A DNA stretch of 64,000 nt from Lautropia sp. SCN 69-89 (GTDB lineage: Bacteria > Pseudomonadota > Gammaproteobacteria > Burkholderiales > Burkholderiaceae_E): NCBI GenBank assembly GCA_001724855.1, contig MEED01000032.1, positions 1-64,000 of the forward strand, written 5' to 3'. The notes under the pieces were generated by a model. It worked only from the letters and a program-made list of their open reading frames with translations, ran no database searches and was not told the DNA's origin. Positions 9,334 through 18,649 of the stretch are shown here, piece by piece. The translations under genes were made by a program, and so were the position numbers. The stretch's first letter is position 1. Each line of letters opens with the position of its first letter.

Positions 9334-10545
9334 TCAGCCCGTGCGGGCCGAGAACCCCGCGCCGGCCAGCCGGGCGAGAAGTGCCGACACGTGCGCCGGA
9401 CCACGCGCCTGGACGACGATCTCGACCTCGACGCGCTGCGCGCCGATGCTGCCGAACGCGCGCTCGTGCCGGATCTCCTCGATGTTGGCCTGTTCGTCGG
9501 CCAGCAGCGCGGTGACTTGCGCAAGCGCGCCCGGAACGTCGCGAATGTCGACGTAGAGCCGGGCCAACCGGCCCGAGCGGACCATGCCGCGCTCGATGAT
9601 CGAGGCGAGCAGCAGCGGATCGATGTTGCCCCCCGACAGCACCAGGCCGACGCGCCGGCCGCGAAAGTGCTCCGGGTGCCGAAGCAGCGCCGCCAGCGGC
9701 ACCGCGCCGGCTCCTTCGGCTACGGTCTTCTCGATTTCGAGCAGCATCAGCACCGCCTGCTCGACGTCGCCTTCGTCGACCAGCAGCACCCGGTCGACGC
9801 GCTGCCGGATCACCGGCAGCGTGCGCTCGCCCAGCCGGTCGACCGCGATGCCTTCGGCGATCGAACTGGCGCCCAGCGGATGCTGCCCGCCCTCGATTGC
9901 ATCGTGCACCAGCGCGAAGCGCTCGACCTGCACGCCGGTGACCCGGATGCCGGGTTTGAGGTGCTTCGCGGCGGTGGCGATCCCGGCGATGAGTCCGCCT
10001 CCGCCGATCGGCACCACCAGGTCGTCCAGGTCGGGCCGGGCGGCCAGCATCTCGACGCCGATCGTCCCCTGGCCGGCCATGACCGCATCGTCGTCGAACG
10101 GGTCGATCATCGTCAGCCCGCGCTCGGCGGCCAGCGCCAGGCCGTGCGCGCGCGCCTGGTCGAAACGCTCGCCGTGCAGCACCACCTCGGCGCCGAATTC
10201 GCGGGTGCGCTCGACCTTCACCGACGGCGTGAAGCGCGGCATCACGATCGTCGCCGGGATGCCGAGCCGGCTCGCGTGCCAGGCCACGCCCTGCGCGTGG
10301 TTGCCGGCCGAGACCGCGACGACGCCGCGCCTGCACTCGTCCGCACCGAGCAACGCCAACCGGTTCAGCGCGCCGCGCTCCTTGAACGAGGCGGTGAACT
10401 GGAGGTTCTCGAACTTCAGGAACACCTCGGCCCCGGTGATCTGCGACAGCGTGCGGGAAGCCAGGCAGGGCGTGTCCTGCACCTGGCCGGCAAGGCGCCG
10501 GGCGGCGGACTCGATGTCGGCGAATCGCAGAACGGGTGCGTCCAT
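9334..10545 (-). CDS. ilvA: Threonine dehydratase (ammonia-lyase) with ACT domain
   Basis: PLP enzyme turning threonine (and serine) into 2-oxobutyrate (pyruvate) and ammonia; 403 aa. The PLP lysine lies in TASFKERGA near residue 55, the asparagine loop is SAGNHAQGVA, and the glycine-rich phosphate cup is PIGGGGLIAG. One ACT regulatory domain (about residues 330-403, LYVDIRDVPGALAQVTALL) is present, the layout of the shorter catabolic/biosynthetic type rather than the two-domain long IlvA. The start ATG is where family similarity begins; the longer track ORF adds unrelated sequence. The exact choice of ilvA versus tdcB is uncertain. Confidence 0.88.
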   Translation of the reverse strand: MDAPVLRFADIESAARRLAGQVQDTPCLASRTLSQITGAEVFLKFENLQFTASFKERGALNRLALLGADECRRGVVAVSAGNHAQGVAWHASRLGIPATIVMPRFTPSVKVERTREFGAEVVLHGERFDQARAHGLALAAERGLTMIDPFDDDAVMAGQGTIGVEMLAARPDLDDLVVPIGGGGLIAGIATAAKHLKPGIRVTGVQVERFALVHDAIEGGQHPLGASSIAEGIAVDRLGERTLPVIRQRVDRVLLVDEGDVEQAVLMLLEIEKTVAEGAGAVPLAALLRHPEHFRGRRVGLVLSGGNIDPLLLASIIERGMVRSGRLARLYVDIRDVPGALAQVTALLADEQANIEEIRHERAFGSIGAQRVEVEIVVQARGPAHVSALLARLAGAGFSARTG

Positions 10546-10564
10546 GACAGTCTCCGGGCGGGTT

Positions 10565-10582
10565 AGGGCGTGTTCACGCCCT
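10565..10582. promoter_or_regulatory. Perfect palindrome upstream of threonine dehydratase
   Basis: AGGGCGTG-TT-CACGCCCT lies 20 bases before the ilvA-like start and 68 before the DUF2189 gene, in the divergent gap. It could be an operator or a short hairpin. Its left half (TTAGGGCGTGTTCAC, 15 bases) recurs right after the Crp/Fnr-type gene stop near 7519, where the right half has decayed. Confidence 0.4.
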
Positions 10583-10649
10583 GGCGCCGCACGAGCAAGG
10601 TCGGGACGCTGCCGGCATAATGCGCCGATCCGAGGCGACAACCGATCCG

Positions 10650-11438
10650 ATGACTCCCGAAGCCCCATCGCCGTTGCGCCCCGGCCTCGCCCCGGTGGCC
10701 GCGCAGGTGGCGCCGTGGGCGCCGCTGCGCTGGCTGGCGCTCGGCTGGGAAGACCTGCGCGCGACGCAATTCCGCGGGCTCTTCTACGGCGTGCTCTTCG
10801 CGCTGATGGGCACCGCGATCCGCTCGATCTACGAGACGCAGTGGCAGCTGACGATGGGGCTGACCGCCGGCTTCTTCCTGCTCGGGCCCTTCGTCTGCAC
10901 CGGCCTCTACGAGCTGTCGCGCCAGCGCGAGCGCGGCGAGCCTGCCAGCCTGGCGAAGTCGCTGGTCTGCTGGCGGCGCAACCCCGGTGCGATCGCGTTC
11001 TTCGCGGCGATCCTCACTTTCGCGATGATCGTCTGGGCGCGCGTCTCGGTGGTGCTGTTCGCGCTCGCCTCGACCACCGAATTCCCGACCGTGCGCGGCA
11101 TGCTCGCGCAGATCGTGTCGCTGGCGAACCTCGAGTTCCTCGCGCTGTGGACCGCGGTCGGCTTCGTGTTCGCATCGCTGGTGTTCGCGATCTCGGTGGT
11201 GTCGGTGCCGCTGATGCTCGACCGCCGCGCCGACACGATGATGGCGGTCTTCTCGAGCGCCCGTGCGCTGGCCACGCACCCAGGGCCGGTCTACCTGTGG
11301 GCCTTGCTGATCGTGGCGCTGGTCGGCACGAGCCTCGTGCTGTGGCTCGGCCTGCTGACGGTCACCGCCCCGCTGGCGGGCCACGCGACCTGGCACGCCT
11401 ACCGCACGCTGATTCGGGACGAGCCGGCCGGAGGCTGA
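10650..11438 (+). CDS. DUF2189 family integral membrane protein
   Basis: 262-aa membrane protein with about six hydrophobic helices, for example FYGVLFALMGTAIRSIYE, LTAGFFLLGPFVCTGLYEL and VYLWALLIVALVGTSLVLWLG. The pattern GPFVCTGLYELSR followed by a short cytoplasmic loop, and the C-terminal ATWHAYR, are typical of DUF2189 (COG5473), whose function is unknown. The ATG at MTPEAP is chosen; the track start lies ten codons upstream. Confidence 0.75.
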   Translation: MTPEAPSPLRPGLAPVAAQVAPWAPLRWLALGWEDLRATQFRGLFYGVLFALMGTAIRSIYETQWQLTMGLTAGFFLLGPFVCTGLYELSRQRERGEPASLAKSLVCWRRNPGAIAFFAAILTFAMIVWARVSVVLFALASTTEFPTVRGMLAQIVSLANLEFLALWTAVGFVFASLVFAISVVSVPLMLDRRADTMMAVFSSARALATHPGPVYLWALLIVALVGTSLVLWLGLLTVTAPLAGHATWHAYRTLIRDEPAGG

Positions 11439-11496
11439 GCGCGCTGCACCGCTGCGTGCTAAGTTGTCGCAGACGCATCGCCCATCGGGGCCGCAC

Positions 11497-12459
11497 ATGC
11501 GACGAGTGCCGCTCTACAGCAGTTCGGGCCGATCCGGACTCCCCGGTTCGCCGGGCGCAGCGCCTGCGCCCGGCGAGTCCGAGGCTCGGCCGGCGTACGC
11601 GTCGCGGGCGTCCGGCGCACGCCAGCCACCCGCGACGCTGCGGGCGCCGCGTCGCGCGGCGACGCTGTTCGCATCGGCCGCGCGCCATCGCCGCGCGCTG
11701 ATCGCTGCCGTCGCGCTGGCTGCCGCGGCATCGGTCGCGCTGCGTCTGGCCGCTCCTCACTGGCCGGCGCGCATCGCCCAGGAAGACATCGACGCAGCGG
11801 TGCTTCAGTCGCTGCAGACGGCTTCGCTGCCCTCGCCCGCGGCGCGGGCCTACGAAATCATCCGGCCGGCAGTGGTGCGCGTGCGCGCGCTCGAAGCGCC
11901 GCGGGCCGGCCACGCCGAGGTCGAGCGCAGCGTCGGCACCGGCGTGGTGATCGTCGACACCGGCACGATCCTGACCAACCTGCACGTGGTGGCCGGCGCG
12001 CCGCGCGTTCGCGTGGAGTTCGCCGACGGCCTGGAGTCCGACGCATCGATCGTCGCGCTCGAGCCCGACCAGGACCTCGCCGTGCTGCAGGCGAAATCGA
12101 TCCCCGACGACCTCGCCGCGGCGACGATGCGCTCGACGCGCGACCTCGCGGTCGGCGACCACGTGGCGGCGGTCGGCTTTCCGTTCGGCATCGGCCCCTC
12201 GGCGAGCGCCGGCGTCGTCTCGGGCCTGCGCCGCGAGTTCCGCTCGCCCGAGGGCGAGCGGCTGCTCACCGACCTGATCCAGTTCGACGCGGCGGCCAAT
12301 CCCGGCAACTCGGGCGGGCCGCTGGTGACTGCCGACGGCGAAGTGGTCGGCATCGTCACCGCGATCATGAACCCGACCGACCAGCGCGTCTTCATCGGCA
12401 TCGGCTTCGCGGTGCCGATCGAGACGGCGGCCCGCTCGGCCGGCATGTCGCCGTTCTGA
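11497..12459 (+). CDS. Membrane-anchored trypsin-like serine protease (S1C, no PDZ)
   Basis: 320-aa protein with an Ala/Pro-rich N-terminus, one hydrophobic anchor (residues about 65-85) and an HtrA-like trypsin domain. All three catalytic residues are seen: His in LTNLHVVAG, Asp in DQDLAVLQ and Ser in NPGNSGGPL. No PDZ domain follows, since the protein ends shortly after the protease fold. It probably faces the periplasm. It sits 25 bases before the moxR gene and may share its transcript. A second S1C protease with PDZ domains is at 25907. Confidence 0.8.
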   Translation: MRRVPLYSSSGRSGLPGSPGAAPAPGESEARPAYASRASGARQPPATLRAPRRAATLFASAARHRRALIAAVALAAAASVALRLAAPHWPARIAQEDIDAAVLQSLQTASLPSPAARAYEIIRPAVVRVRALEAPRAGHAEVERSVGTGVVIVDTGTILTNLHVVAGAPRVRVEFADGLESDASIVALEPDQDLAVLQAKSIPDDLAAATMRSTRDLAVGDHVAAVGFPFGIGPSASAGVVSGLRREFRSPEGERLLTDLIQFDAAANPGNSGGPLVTADGEVVGIVTAIMNPTDQRVFIGIGFAVPIETAARSAGMSPF

Positions 12460-12484
12460 AGCCCCACGCAACCGGGAGCCACCC

Positions 12485-13516
12485 GTGGACGACACAGACA
12501 TGAGCACCGGAATCGACGGCGCGCCCGACGTGGCCGCGCTGATGCAGCGCATCCTCTACGAAGTCAAGCGCGTGGTCGTCGGCCAGGACCGCTTCCTCGA
12601 GCGCGTGCTGGTGGCCATGCTGGCGCAGGGCCACCTGCTGGTGGAAGGCGTGCCCGGCCTCGCGAAGACGCTGACGGTGAAGACGCTGGCGCGCACGATC
12701 CGCGGCAGCTTCCGGCGCATCCAGTTCACGCCCGACCTGGTACCGGCCGACCTGGTGGGCACGCGCATCTACAACCAGAAGACCGGCGAGTTCACCACTT
12801 CGCTCGGGCCGGTCTTCACCCACCTGCTGCTCGCCGACGAGATCAACCGCGCGCCCGCGAAGGTGCAGAGCGCGCTGCTCGAAGTCATGCAGGAGCGGCA
12901 GGTGACGATCGCCGGCGAAACGCACGCGGTGCCCGAGCCCTTCCTGGTGATGGCCACGCAGAACCCGATCGAGACCGAAGGCACTTATCCGCTTCCCGAG
13001 GCGCAGGTCGACCGCTTCATGATGAAGGTGGTGGTCGGCTACCCGAGCGAGGAGGAGGAGTTCGTCATCGTCGAGCGCGTCACCGGCCCGCAGGTGCCGG
13101 TTGCCGCGGTCGCCACCACCGCGCAACTGCAGGCGCTGCAGCGCGAGTGCCGCACCGTTTACGTCGACCCGTCGCTCGCGCAGTACGCGGTGCGGCTGGT
13201 GGCCGCCACCCGGGATCCCGCGCGCTGCGGCCTCGCCGAGTTGTCGCGCTTCGTCACGTTCGGCGCGAGCCCGCGCGCCACGATCCACCTCGTCGAGGGT
13301 GCGCGGGCGCTGGCCTGCCTTCGCGGCAGGCGCTACGCATTGCCCGAAGACCTGCTCGACCTGGCGCCCGACGTGCTGCGACACCGGCTCGTCCTCTCTT
13401 ACGAAGCGCTCGCCGAATCGATCGGCGCCGACCGGCTGATCCAGCGGATCATCGAAGCGGTGCCCGCGCCCGAATCACCGCTGCGCAGCCATGGCGAGCT
13501 CGTCGCGAACGCCTGA
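12485..13516 (+). CDS. MoxR-family AAA ATPase
   Basis: 343-aa AAA+ chaperone-like ATPase with Walker A GVPGLAKT near residue 57, Walker B LLLADEINRAP, sensor MATQNPIETEGTYPLPEAQ and a C-terminal lid domain. MoxR proteins help assemble or activate protein complexes, working with VWA-domain partners, which is what follows here (DUF58, then a VWA protein). The GTG start has GGGAG six bases upstream; an ATG five codons later is possible. Its 3' end overlaps the DUF58 gene by 26 bases. Confidence 0.9.
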   Translation: MDDTDMSTGIDGAPDVAALMQRILYEVKRVVVGQDRFLERVLVAMLAQGHLLVEGVPGLAKTLTVKTLARTIRGSFRRIQFTPDLVPADLVGTRIYNQKTGEFTTSLGPVFTHLLLADEINRAPAKVQSALLEVMQERQVTIAGETHAVPEPFLVMATQNPIETEGTYPLPEAQVDRFMMKVVVGYPSEEEEFVIVERVTGPQVPVAAVATTAQLQALQRECRTVYVDPSLAQYAVRLVAATRDPARCGLAELSRFVTFGASPRATIHLVEGARALACLRGRRYALPEDLLDLAPDVLRHRLVLSYEALAESIGADRLIQRIIEAVPAPESPLRSHGELVANA

Positions 13517-14441
13517 GCCCGCCGGCGCCGACGCGCTGCTGCGCCGGCTCGAGTGGACCGTGTTGCGCCGGCTCGACGGCGTGCTGCAGGGCGACTACCG
13601 GACGCTGTTCCGCGGCAGCGGGCTCGATCTCGCCGACCTGCGCGAATACCAGCATCACGACGACGTGCGCTACATCGACTGGAACGTGACCGCGCGGCTG
13701 CAGACGCCGTACGTGCGCGAGTACACCGAGGCGCGCGAGCTCGCCGCCTGGCTGCTGCTCGACCTGAGCGGCTCGGTCGACTTCGGATCGCAAGCGGTCA
13801 CCAAGCAGATGCTCGCCCGCGACTTCTGCGCGGTGCTTGCACGGCTGCTCACGCGTCGCGGCAACCGCGTGGGCGCGATCTTCTACGGCGCCGGAGTCGA
13901 GGCGGTGATCCCGGCGCGCAGCGGCCGTGCGCAGGTGCTGCAGATCCTGCACCGGATCGCGACCCGGCCGCCCGCGCCGCGATCGCCGGGCACCGACCTG
14001 GGCGCGCTGCTCGCGGCCGCGCAGCGCGTGATGGCGCGACGCTCGCTGGGCTTCGTCGTCTCCGATTTCCTCAGCCTGCCGCGCTGGGAGCAGCCGCTGG
14101 GCAGGCTCGCGCAGCGCCACGAGGTCGTCGCGGTGCGGCTGGTCGACCCGCTCGAGCGCACGCTGCCCGATCTCGGCCTGCTGGTGATGCAGGACGCCGA
14201 GACCGGCGAGCAGCTGTTCGTCGACACGCACGAGCACGCGCTGCGGCGGCGCTTCGGGCAGGCGGCGGAGCGCCGCGAGCAGGCGCTGCGCGCGAGCTTC
14301 TCGCGCGCCGGCGTGGATGCGCTCGAGTTGTCCACCGACGAAGACCTGGTCGACGCGATCCTACGCTTCGCCGACCTGCGCGCGCGACGCAGCCGCCTCG
14401 CCGCCGGCGGGTCGCCGGCGCACGCCGGAGCGTTGCGATGA
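13491..14441 (+). CDS. DUF58 (VWA-like) protein of the MoxR operon
   Basis: 316-aa cytoplasmic protein with the DUF58 signature region around LREYQHHDDVRYIDWNVTAR near residue 55 and a degenerate VWA MIDAS motif, LDLSGSVDFG. DUF58 proteins are the usual partners of MoxR ATPases. It overlaps the moxR end and shares an ATGA with the VWA gene, so the three products are probably made in fixed ratio and act together. Confidence 0.88.
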   Translation: MASSSRTPEPAGADALLRRLEWTVLRRLDGVLQGDYRTLFRGSGLDLADLREYQHHDDVRYIDWNVTARLQTPYVREYTEARELAAWLLLDLSGSVDFGSQAVTKQMLARDFCAVLARLLTRRGNRVGAIFYGAGVEAVIPARSGRAQVLQILHRIATRPPAPRSPGTDLGALLAAAQRVMARRSLGFVVSDFLSLPRWEQPLGRLAQRHEVVAVRLVDPLERTLPDLGLLVMQDAETGEQLFVDTHEHALRRRFGQAAERREQALRASFSRAGVDALELSTDEDLVDAILRFADLRARRSRLAAGGSPAHAGALR

Positions 14442-15481
14442 AGTTCCTCTGGCCGACGATGCTCTGGCTGCTGCTCGCAGTGCCGATGCTGGTCGCCGCC
14501 TATGGGTGGCTGTTGCGCCGGCGCAAGCGCACGGCGCTGCGCTATCCGGGCCTGGCGATCGTGCGCGAGGCGATGGGCCCGGGCCAGGCCGTGCGGCGCC
14601 ACCTGCCACCGGCGCTGTTCCTGCTCGCGCTCACCGCGATGCTCGTCGCCACCGCGCGGCCGACCGCAGTGGTGACGCTGCCGGCGCAGTACGAGACGGT
14701 GATCCTGGCGATGGACGTGTCGGGCAGCATGCGCGCGACCGACGTCGAGCCGACGCGTCTTGCCGCGGCGCAGGCTGCCGCGCGCGCCTTCGTCGCCGAG
14801 CAGCCCGGCAGTGCGCGCATCGGCGTGGTCGCGTTCGGCGGCAGTGCCACGCTGGTGCAGCCGCCGACGCACAGCCGCGAGGACATCGTGGCGGCGATCG
14901 ATCGCTTCGAACTGCAGCGCGGCACCGCGGTGGGCAACGGCATCCTGGTCTCGCTGAAGACGATCTTCCCCGACCAGGAGTTCGAACTTCCGTCGCAGGG
15001 CGCGCAACGCGCGCGCCGCAACGCGCCGCGCGAAGCGAGCCGGGGAACTGCGGCGCCGGCATCGCAGGAGCCTGCCACGGCCGGCTCGTACGCGTCGGCA
15101 GTGATCGTGCTGCTGTCGGACGGGCAGACCACCACCGGCCCCGATCCGATCGAGGCGGCGCGGCTGGCCGCCGAGCGCGGCGTGCGCATCTACACGGTGG
15201 GCATCGGCACGCCGAACGGCGAGATCCTGGTAGGCGACGGCTGGTCGATGCGCGTGCGCCTGGACGAGGAGGCGCTGCAGGCGATCGCGCAGGTGACGCG
15301 CGGCGACTATTTCTACGCCGGCACCGCCACCGAACTGAAGAACATCTACGCGACGATGAGCTCGAAGATGGTGCTCGAGAAACGCGAGAGCGAGATCACC
15401 GCGCTGTTCTCCGCCGCGGCCGCGCTGGCGGCAGTGCTCGCGGCCCTGCTGTCGATGCTCTGGTTCGGCCGCGTCTTCTGA
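14438..15481 (+). CDS. BatA-like VWA membrane protein
   Basis: 347 aa: two N-terminal membrane helices (about residues 5-25 and 58-75), a periplasmic VWA domain with an intact MIDAS motif (DVSGSMRATD) and LLSDGQTTTG, then a C-terminal membrane helix (ALFSAAAALAAVLAALLSM). It is BatA-like, the membrane partner in MoxR-DUF58-VWA (Bat/aerotolerance type) operons. An Arg/Ala-rich insertion after residue 185 interrupts the VWA fold. The real role of such operons in betaproteobacteria is not settled. Confidence 0.87.
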   Translation: MKFLWPTMLWLLLAVPMLVAAYGWLLRRRKRTALRYPGLAIVREAMGPGQAVRRHLPPALFLLALTAMLVATARPTAVVTLPAQYETVILAMDVSGSMRATDVEPTRLAAAQAAARAFVAEQPGSARIGVVAFGGSATLVQPPTHSREDIVAAIDRFELQRGTAVGNGILVSLKTIFPDQEFELPSQGAQRARRNAPREASRGTAAPASQEPATAGSYASAVIVLLSDGQTTTGPDPIEAARLAAERGVRIYTVGIGTPNGEILVGDGWSMRVRLDEEALQAIAQVTRGDYFYAGTATELKNIYATMSSKMVLEKRESEITALFSAAAALAAVLAALLSMLWFGRVF

Positions 15482-15500
15482 GCGCCGTCGGCGCGCCGCG

Positions 15501-15953
15501 CTACCAGCCCCACGCCAGGCGCCGTGCCACCCAGCCGACCCGGCCGCTCTCGCTGCGGATCCGGATCCAGTCGCCGCGACGCGCGAGGGTGCGCAGCACC
15601 TCGCCGTAGCTGGCCTTGCCGACGATGCGGCTGCGCGTGCCCGGCGCGCTGCGAATGTTGGCAACCTTCGCCTTCACGACCACATGCGGCGTCCTGTCGG
15701 TGAGCGAACGGTGAACCCAGCCCTCGTCGCTCTCGAAGTCGCGCACCTGCAGCCACTGGCCCTTGCGCGCCAGCACCTCGAGCGGATAGCCGCGTCCCAG
15801 GATCCAGATGACCTCGTGCCGGGTGCCGGGGCCGGTGCGCAGGTTGACGTCGGGACGCGCGATGCTGACCATTTCGCGCGCCTGGACCGCCTGCATGGGC
15901 ACAAGCATCAGGAGCGCCAGAACGAAGGCTGGCAATCGTCGTATCCCGGTCAT
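15501..15953 (-). CDS. Secreted bacterial SH3-domain protein
   Basis: 150 aa with a signal peptide (LPAFVLALLMLVPMQAVQA) and two SH3b repeats: the first with NLRTGPGTRHEVIW and LEVLARKGQWLQVRD, the second with NIRSAPGTRSRIVGKASYGEVL and WIRIRSES. Such proteins usually bind cell-wall or envelope ligands. The ATG at MTGIRRL has AGGGAG just upstream and is preferred over the longer track start. Its 3' end faces the VWA gene. Confidence 0.8.
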   Translation of the reverse strand: MTGIRRLPAFVLALLMLVPMQAVQAREMVSIARPDVNLRTGPGTRHEVIWILGRGYPLEVLARKGQWLQVRDFESDEGWVHRSLTDRTPHVVVKAKVANIRSAPGTRSRIVGKASYGEVLRTLARRGDWIRIRSESGRVGWVARRLAWGW

Positions 15954-16088
15954 CCCATCTCCCTGTAGAACGGCGAAGCGCACGACCCGGCCAACGACCG
16001 GGTCGGGTCGATTCTAGTGCGCATTCGCGGCGGGGGCCGGCGCCCGCGCCCGCTGCAGGGCAATTGGCGGCGAGGGCTCGAGGCCCTT

Positions 16089-17081
16089 TCAGGCTTCGAG
16101 TGCCGGCTCCTGCATCGCCGCGACCTGCTCGCGCAACTCGAGCACCCGGTCCTGCCAGTAGCGCTGCGTGCCGAACCACGGAAACGCGGCCGGGAACGCC
16201 GGGTCGTCCCAGCGCCGCGCGATCCACGCCGAGTAGTGGATCAGCCGCAGCGTGCGCAATGGCTCGATCAGCGGCAGCTCGCGCCGGTCGAGTTCGGCGA
16301 AATCCTCGTAGCCCGCCAGCACGTCCGAGAGCTGCCGCGTCATCGACGGGCGGTCGCCCGACAGCAGCATCCACAGGTCCTGCACCGCAGGCCCGTTGCG
16401 CGCGTCGTCGAAGTCGACGAAATGCGGACCGTCGTCGGTCCACAGCACGTTGCCCGCGTGGCAGTCGCCGTGCAGCTTCTGGATGCGCACGCCGGCCGCG
16501 CGATCGAACGCGCGGCGCACCGCGTCGATCGCCTGGTCGACGATGCTCGTCCATGCCGGCAGCAGGTCGGGCGGCACGAGCCGGTGCGCGAGAAGCCAGT
16601 CGCGCGGCTCCACGCCGAAGCTTTCGGCGTCGAGCGTCGGCCGGTGCTCGAAGCGCGCCACCGCCCCGACCGCGTGGATGCGGCCGATGAAGCGGCCGAT
16701 GCGCTCCAGCGTCGCCGGGTCGTCGAGCTCGGGCGCGCGCCCGCCACGTCTCGGATAGACCGCGAAGCGATAGCCGTCGTACTCGGCCAGCGTGGCGCGC
16801 GAGTCGTCGAGCGACAGCGGTGCGACCACCGGGATCTCGCGGGCGGCGAGGTCGGCGACGAAGTCGTGCTCCTCGCGGATCTGCGGCACGCTCCAGCGCC
16901 CGGGCCGGTAGAACTTCGCCACCAGCGTGCGCCCGTCCTCCAGGCTCACCTGGTAGACGCGGTTCTCGTAGCTGTTCAGCGCGAGGAACCGGCCGTCGCC
17001 GCGCAACCCGACCGACTCCAGCGCGTCGAGCATGCGATCGGGGGTGAGCCGCGCGAAGGGCGCTTCCTGGTCGGGCACCAT
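16089..17081 (-). CDS. srkA: Stress response kinase A (SrkA/YihE-type Ser/Thr kinase)
   Basis: 330-aa cytoplasmic kinase of the choline-kinase-like fold. It has the ATP-binding lysine in LVAKFYRPGRWS, the catalytic loop HGDCHAGNVLW near residue 205 and the metal-binding FVDFDDA. The N-terminal stretch ALNSYENRVYQV is characteristic of YihE/SrkA. In E. coli the kinase counters MazEF-linked death and envelope stress. It is divergent from alanine dehydrogenase. Confidence 0.9.
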   Translation of the reverse strand: MVPDQEAPFARLTPDRMLDALESVGLRGDGRFLALNSYENRVYQVSLEDGRTLVAKFYRPGRWSVPQIREEHDFVADLAAREIPVVAPLSLDDSRATLAEYDGYRFAVYPRRGGRAPELDDPATLERIGRFIGRIHAVGAVARFEHRPTLDAESFGVEPRDWLLAHRLVPPDLLPAWTSIVDQAIDAVRRAFDRAAGVRIQKLHGDCHAGNVLWTDDGPHFVDFDDARNGPAVQDLWMLLSGDRPSMTRQLSDVLAGYEDFAELDRRELPLIEPLRTLRLIHYSAWIARRWDDPAFPAAFPWFGTQRYWQDRVLELREQVAAMQEPALEA

Positions 17082-17209
17082 CGGGCGATTCTAAGGCAGG
17101 CCGAGCGTTGCACCCGCGGTCGCGCCCGCTTTGCACCGCGGCGCCGCTGCCCTACGATCTTCCGGAAATCCGGCAGCCCGCGGCGGGCGCCGGCGCGCCG
17201 GAGCATGCG

Positions 17210-18331
17210 ATGAAGGTAGGGGTCCCGAAGGAAATCAAGGTCCACGAGTATCGCGTCGGCCTGACGCCGGAGTCGGTGCGCGAATACGTGCACCATGGCC
17301 ACGAGGTACTGGTGCAGACGCAGGCGGGCGCGGCGATCGGCGCCGGCGACGACGCCTACCGGCAGGCGGGCGCGACGGTGCTGGCCGATGCGCGTGCGGT
17401 GTACGACGCCGCCGAGCTGATCGTCAAGGTGAAGGAGCCGCAGGCGGCCGAAATCGCGATGCTGCGGCCGCGACACCTGCTGTTCACCTACCTTCACCTC
17501 GCGCCCGATCCGCAACTCGCCCGCGGCCTGCTCGAATCGGGCTGCACCGCGATCGCCTACGAGACCGTGGCCGAGAGTGACGGCACGCTGCCGCTGCTCG
17601 CGCCGATGAGCGAAGTGGCCGGACGCCTGTCGATCACGATCGCCGGCCAGCTGCTGATGCGCGACGCCGGCGGTGCAGGGCTGCTGCTGGGCGGCGTCAC
17701 CGGCGTCTGTCCGGCGCGGGTGCTGGTGCTCGGCGCCGGCGTGGTCGGCGCGCAGGCGGTGCGGATGGCCGCCGGTGCCGGGGCCGAGGTGAGCGTGGTC
17801 GACCGTTCGCTTGCCAGGCTGCGTGCGCTCGATGCGCAGCTTCCCGGGCGCATCCGCACGCGGCCGTCGACGCGCGCCGCAATCGAGGAGGAGATCGCCA
17901 CCGCCGACGTGGTGATCGGCGCGGTGCTGGTGGCCGGCGCGAGCACGCCGCGCCTGGTCACGCGCGCGATGCTGCGCACGATGAAGCCACGCTCGGTGAT
18001 GGTCGACGTGTCGATCGACCAGGGCGGCTGCTTCGAGACCTCGCGCCCGACCACGCATGTCGCGCCGACGTACGAGGTCGACGGCATCGTCCACTATTGC
18101 GTCGCGAACATGCCGGGCGCGGTGCCGCGCACCTCGAGCCACGCGCTGAACCTGGCCACGCTGCCCTACGGGCTGGCGCTGGCCACCCAGGGAGTCGACG
18201 CGCTTCGGTCGGACCCGGCGCTGCGCGCCGGGCTCAACGTACGGGCCGGGCAGATCACCCACCCGATGGTGGCGCAGGCGCTGGGCCTGCCGTTCGTCGA
18301 CCCGGCGATCGCACTGCAGCGGACCGCCTGA
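17210..18331 (+). CDS. ald: Alanine dehydrogenase
   Basis: NAD-dependent reversible conversion of L-alanine to pyruvate and ammonia; 373 aa, the standard length. It starts with MKVGVPKEIKVHEYRVGLTP and has the substrate lysine in VKVKEPQ, the active-site histidine in FTYLHLA, the Rossmann motif LGAGVVGAQAVRMAAGAGAEV, and SIDQGGCFETSRPTTH carrying the catalytic aspartate. The longer track start is rejected because the family begins exactly at this ATG. Confidence 0.95.
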   Translation: MKVGVPKEIKVHEYRVGLTPESVREYVHHGHEVLVQTQAGAAIGAGDDAYRQAGATVLADARAVYDAAELIVKVKEPQAAEIAMLRPRHLLFTYLHLAPDPQLARGLLESGCTAIAYETVAESDGTLPLLAPMSEVAGRLSITIAGQLLMRDAGGAGLLLGGVTGVCPARVLVLGAGVVGAQAVRMAAGAGAEVSVVDRSLARLRALDAQLPGRIRTRPSTRAAIEEEIATADVVIGAVLVAGASTPRLVTRAMLRTMKPRSVMVDVSIDQGGCFETSRPTTHVAPTYEVDGIVHYCVANMPGAVPRTSSHALNLATLPYGLALATQGVDALRSDPALRAGLNVRAGQITHPMVAQALGLPFVDPAIALQRTA

Positions 18332-18360
18332 GCGACCCCGGCGGGCACGCCGGGCCGCTC
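18330..18360. terminator. Bidirectional hairpin between ald and fixX
   Basis: CCCGGCG-GGCA-CGCCGGG forms a GC-rich stem with a four-base loop, and flanking GAGCG/CGCTC can extend it. It sits exactly between the convergent ald and fixX stops. There is no clear T-run, so any terminator function is inferred from position and symmetry. Confidence 0.5.
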
Positions 18361-18649
18361 AGCCGAACTTGTAGAGCACCCCGTAGCCGCCGCGCGGGTA
18401 CGACCATTCGACGTTGTCGAACTCGCTGCAAAGCAGCCGGCAGGTGCCGCATTCGAGGCAACCGTCGGTGGACAGGACCACGCTGCCGTCCTCGGTCTTC
18501 GTGTAGCAACCGGCCGGGCAGCACCAGGTGCACGACGGCGTCTCGCAGCGGTCGCGGCAGATCTCCGGCGTCCTGATCGCGATATGCGCTCGGCCTTCGT
18601 CGACCCGGTAGCGGTTCTCGAACAGCTTCTCTTCGACCTTGACCGTCAT
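18359..18649 (-). CDS. fixX: FixX ferredoxin-like protein
   Basis: 96-aa cysteine-rich ferredoxin-like subunit of the FixABCX electron-transfer complex. It has the FixX patterns CTWCCPAGCYTK and GCLECGTCRLLC and ends GGYGVLYKFG. Its start overlaps the fixC stop by four bases. In diazotrophs FixCX carries the high-potential branch of flavin-based bifurcation to quinone. Confidence 0.92.
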   Translation of the reverse strand: MTVKVEEKLFENRYRVDEGRAHIAIRTPEICRDRCETPSCTWCCPAGCYTKTEDGSVVLSTDGCLECGTCRLLCSEFDNVEWSYPRGGYGVLYKFG

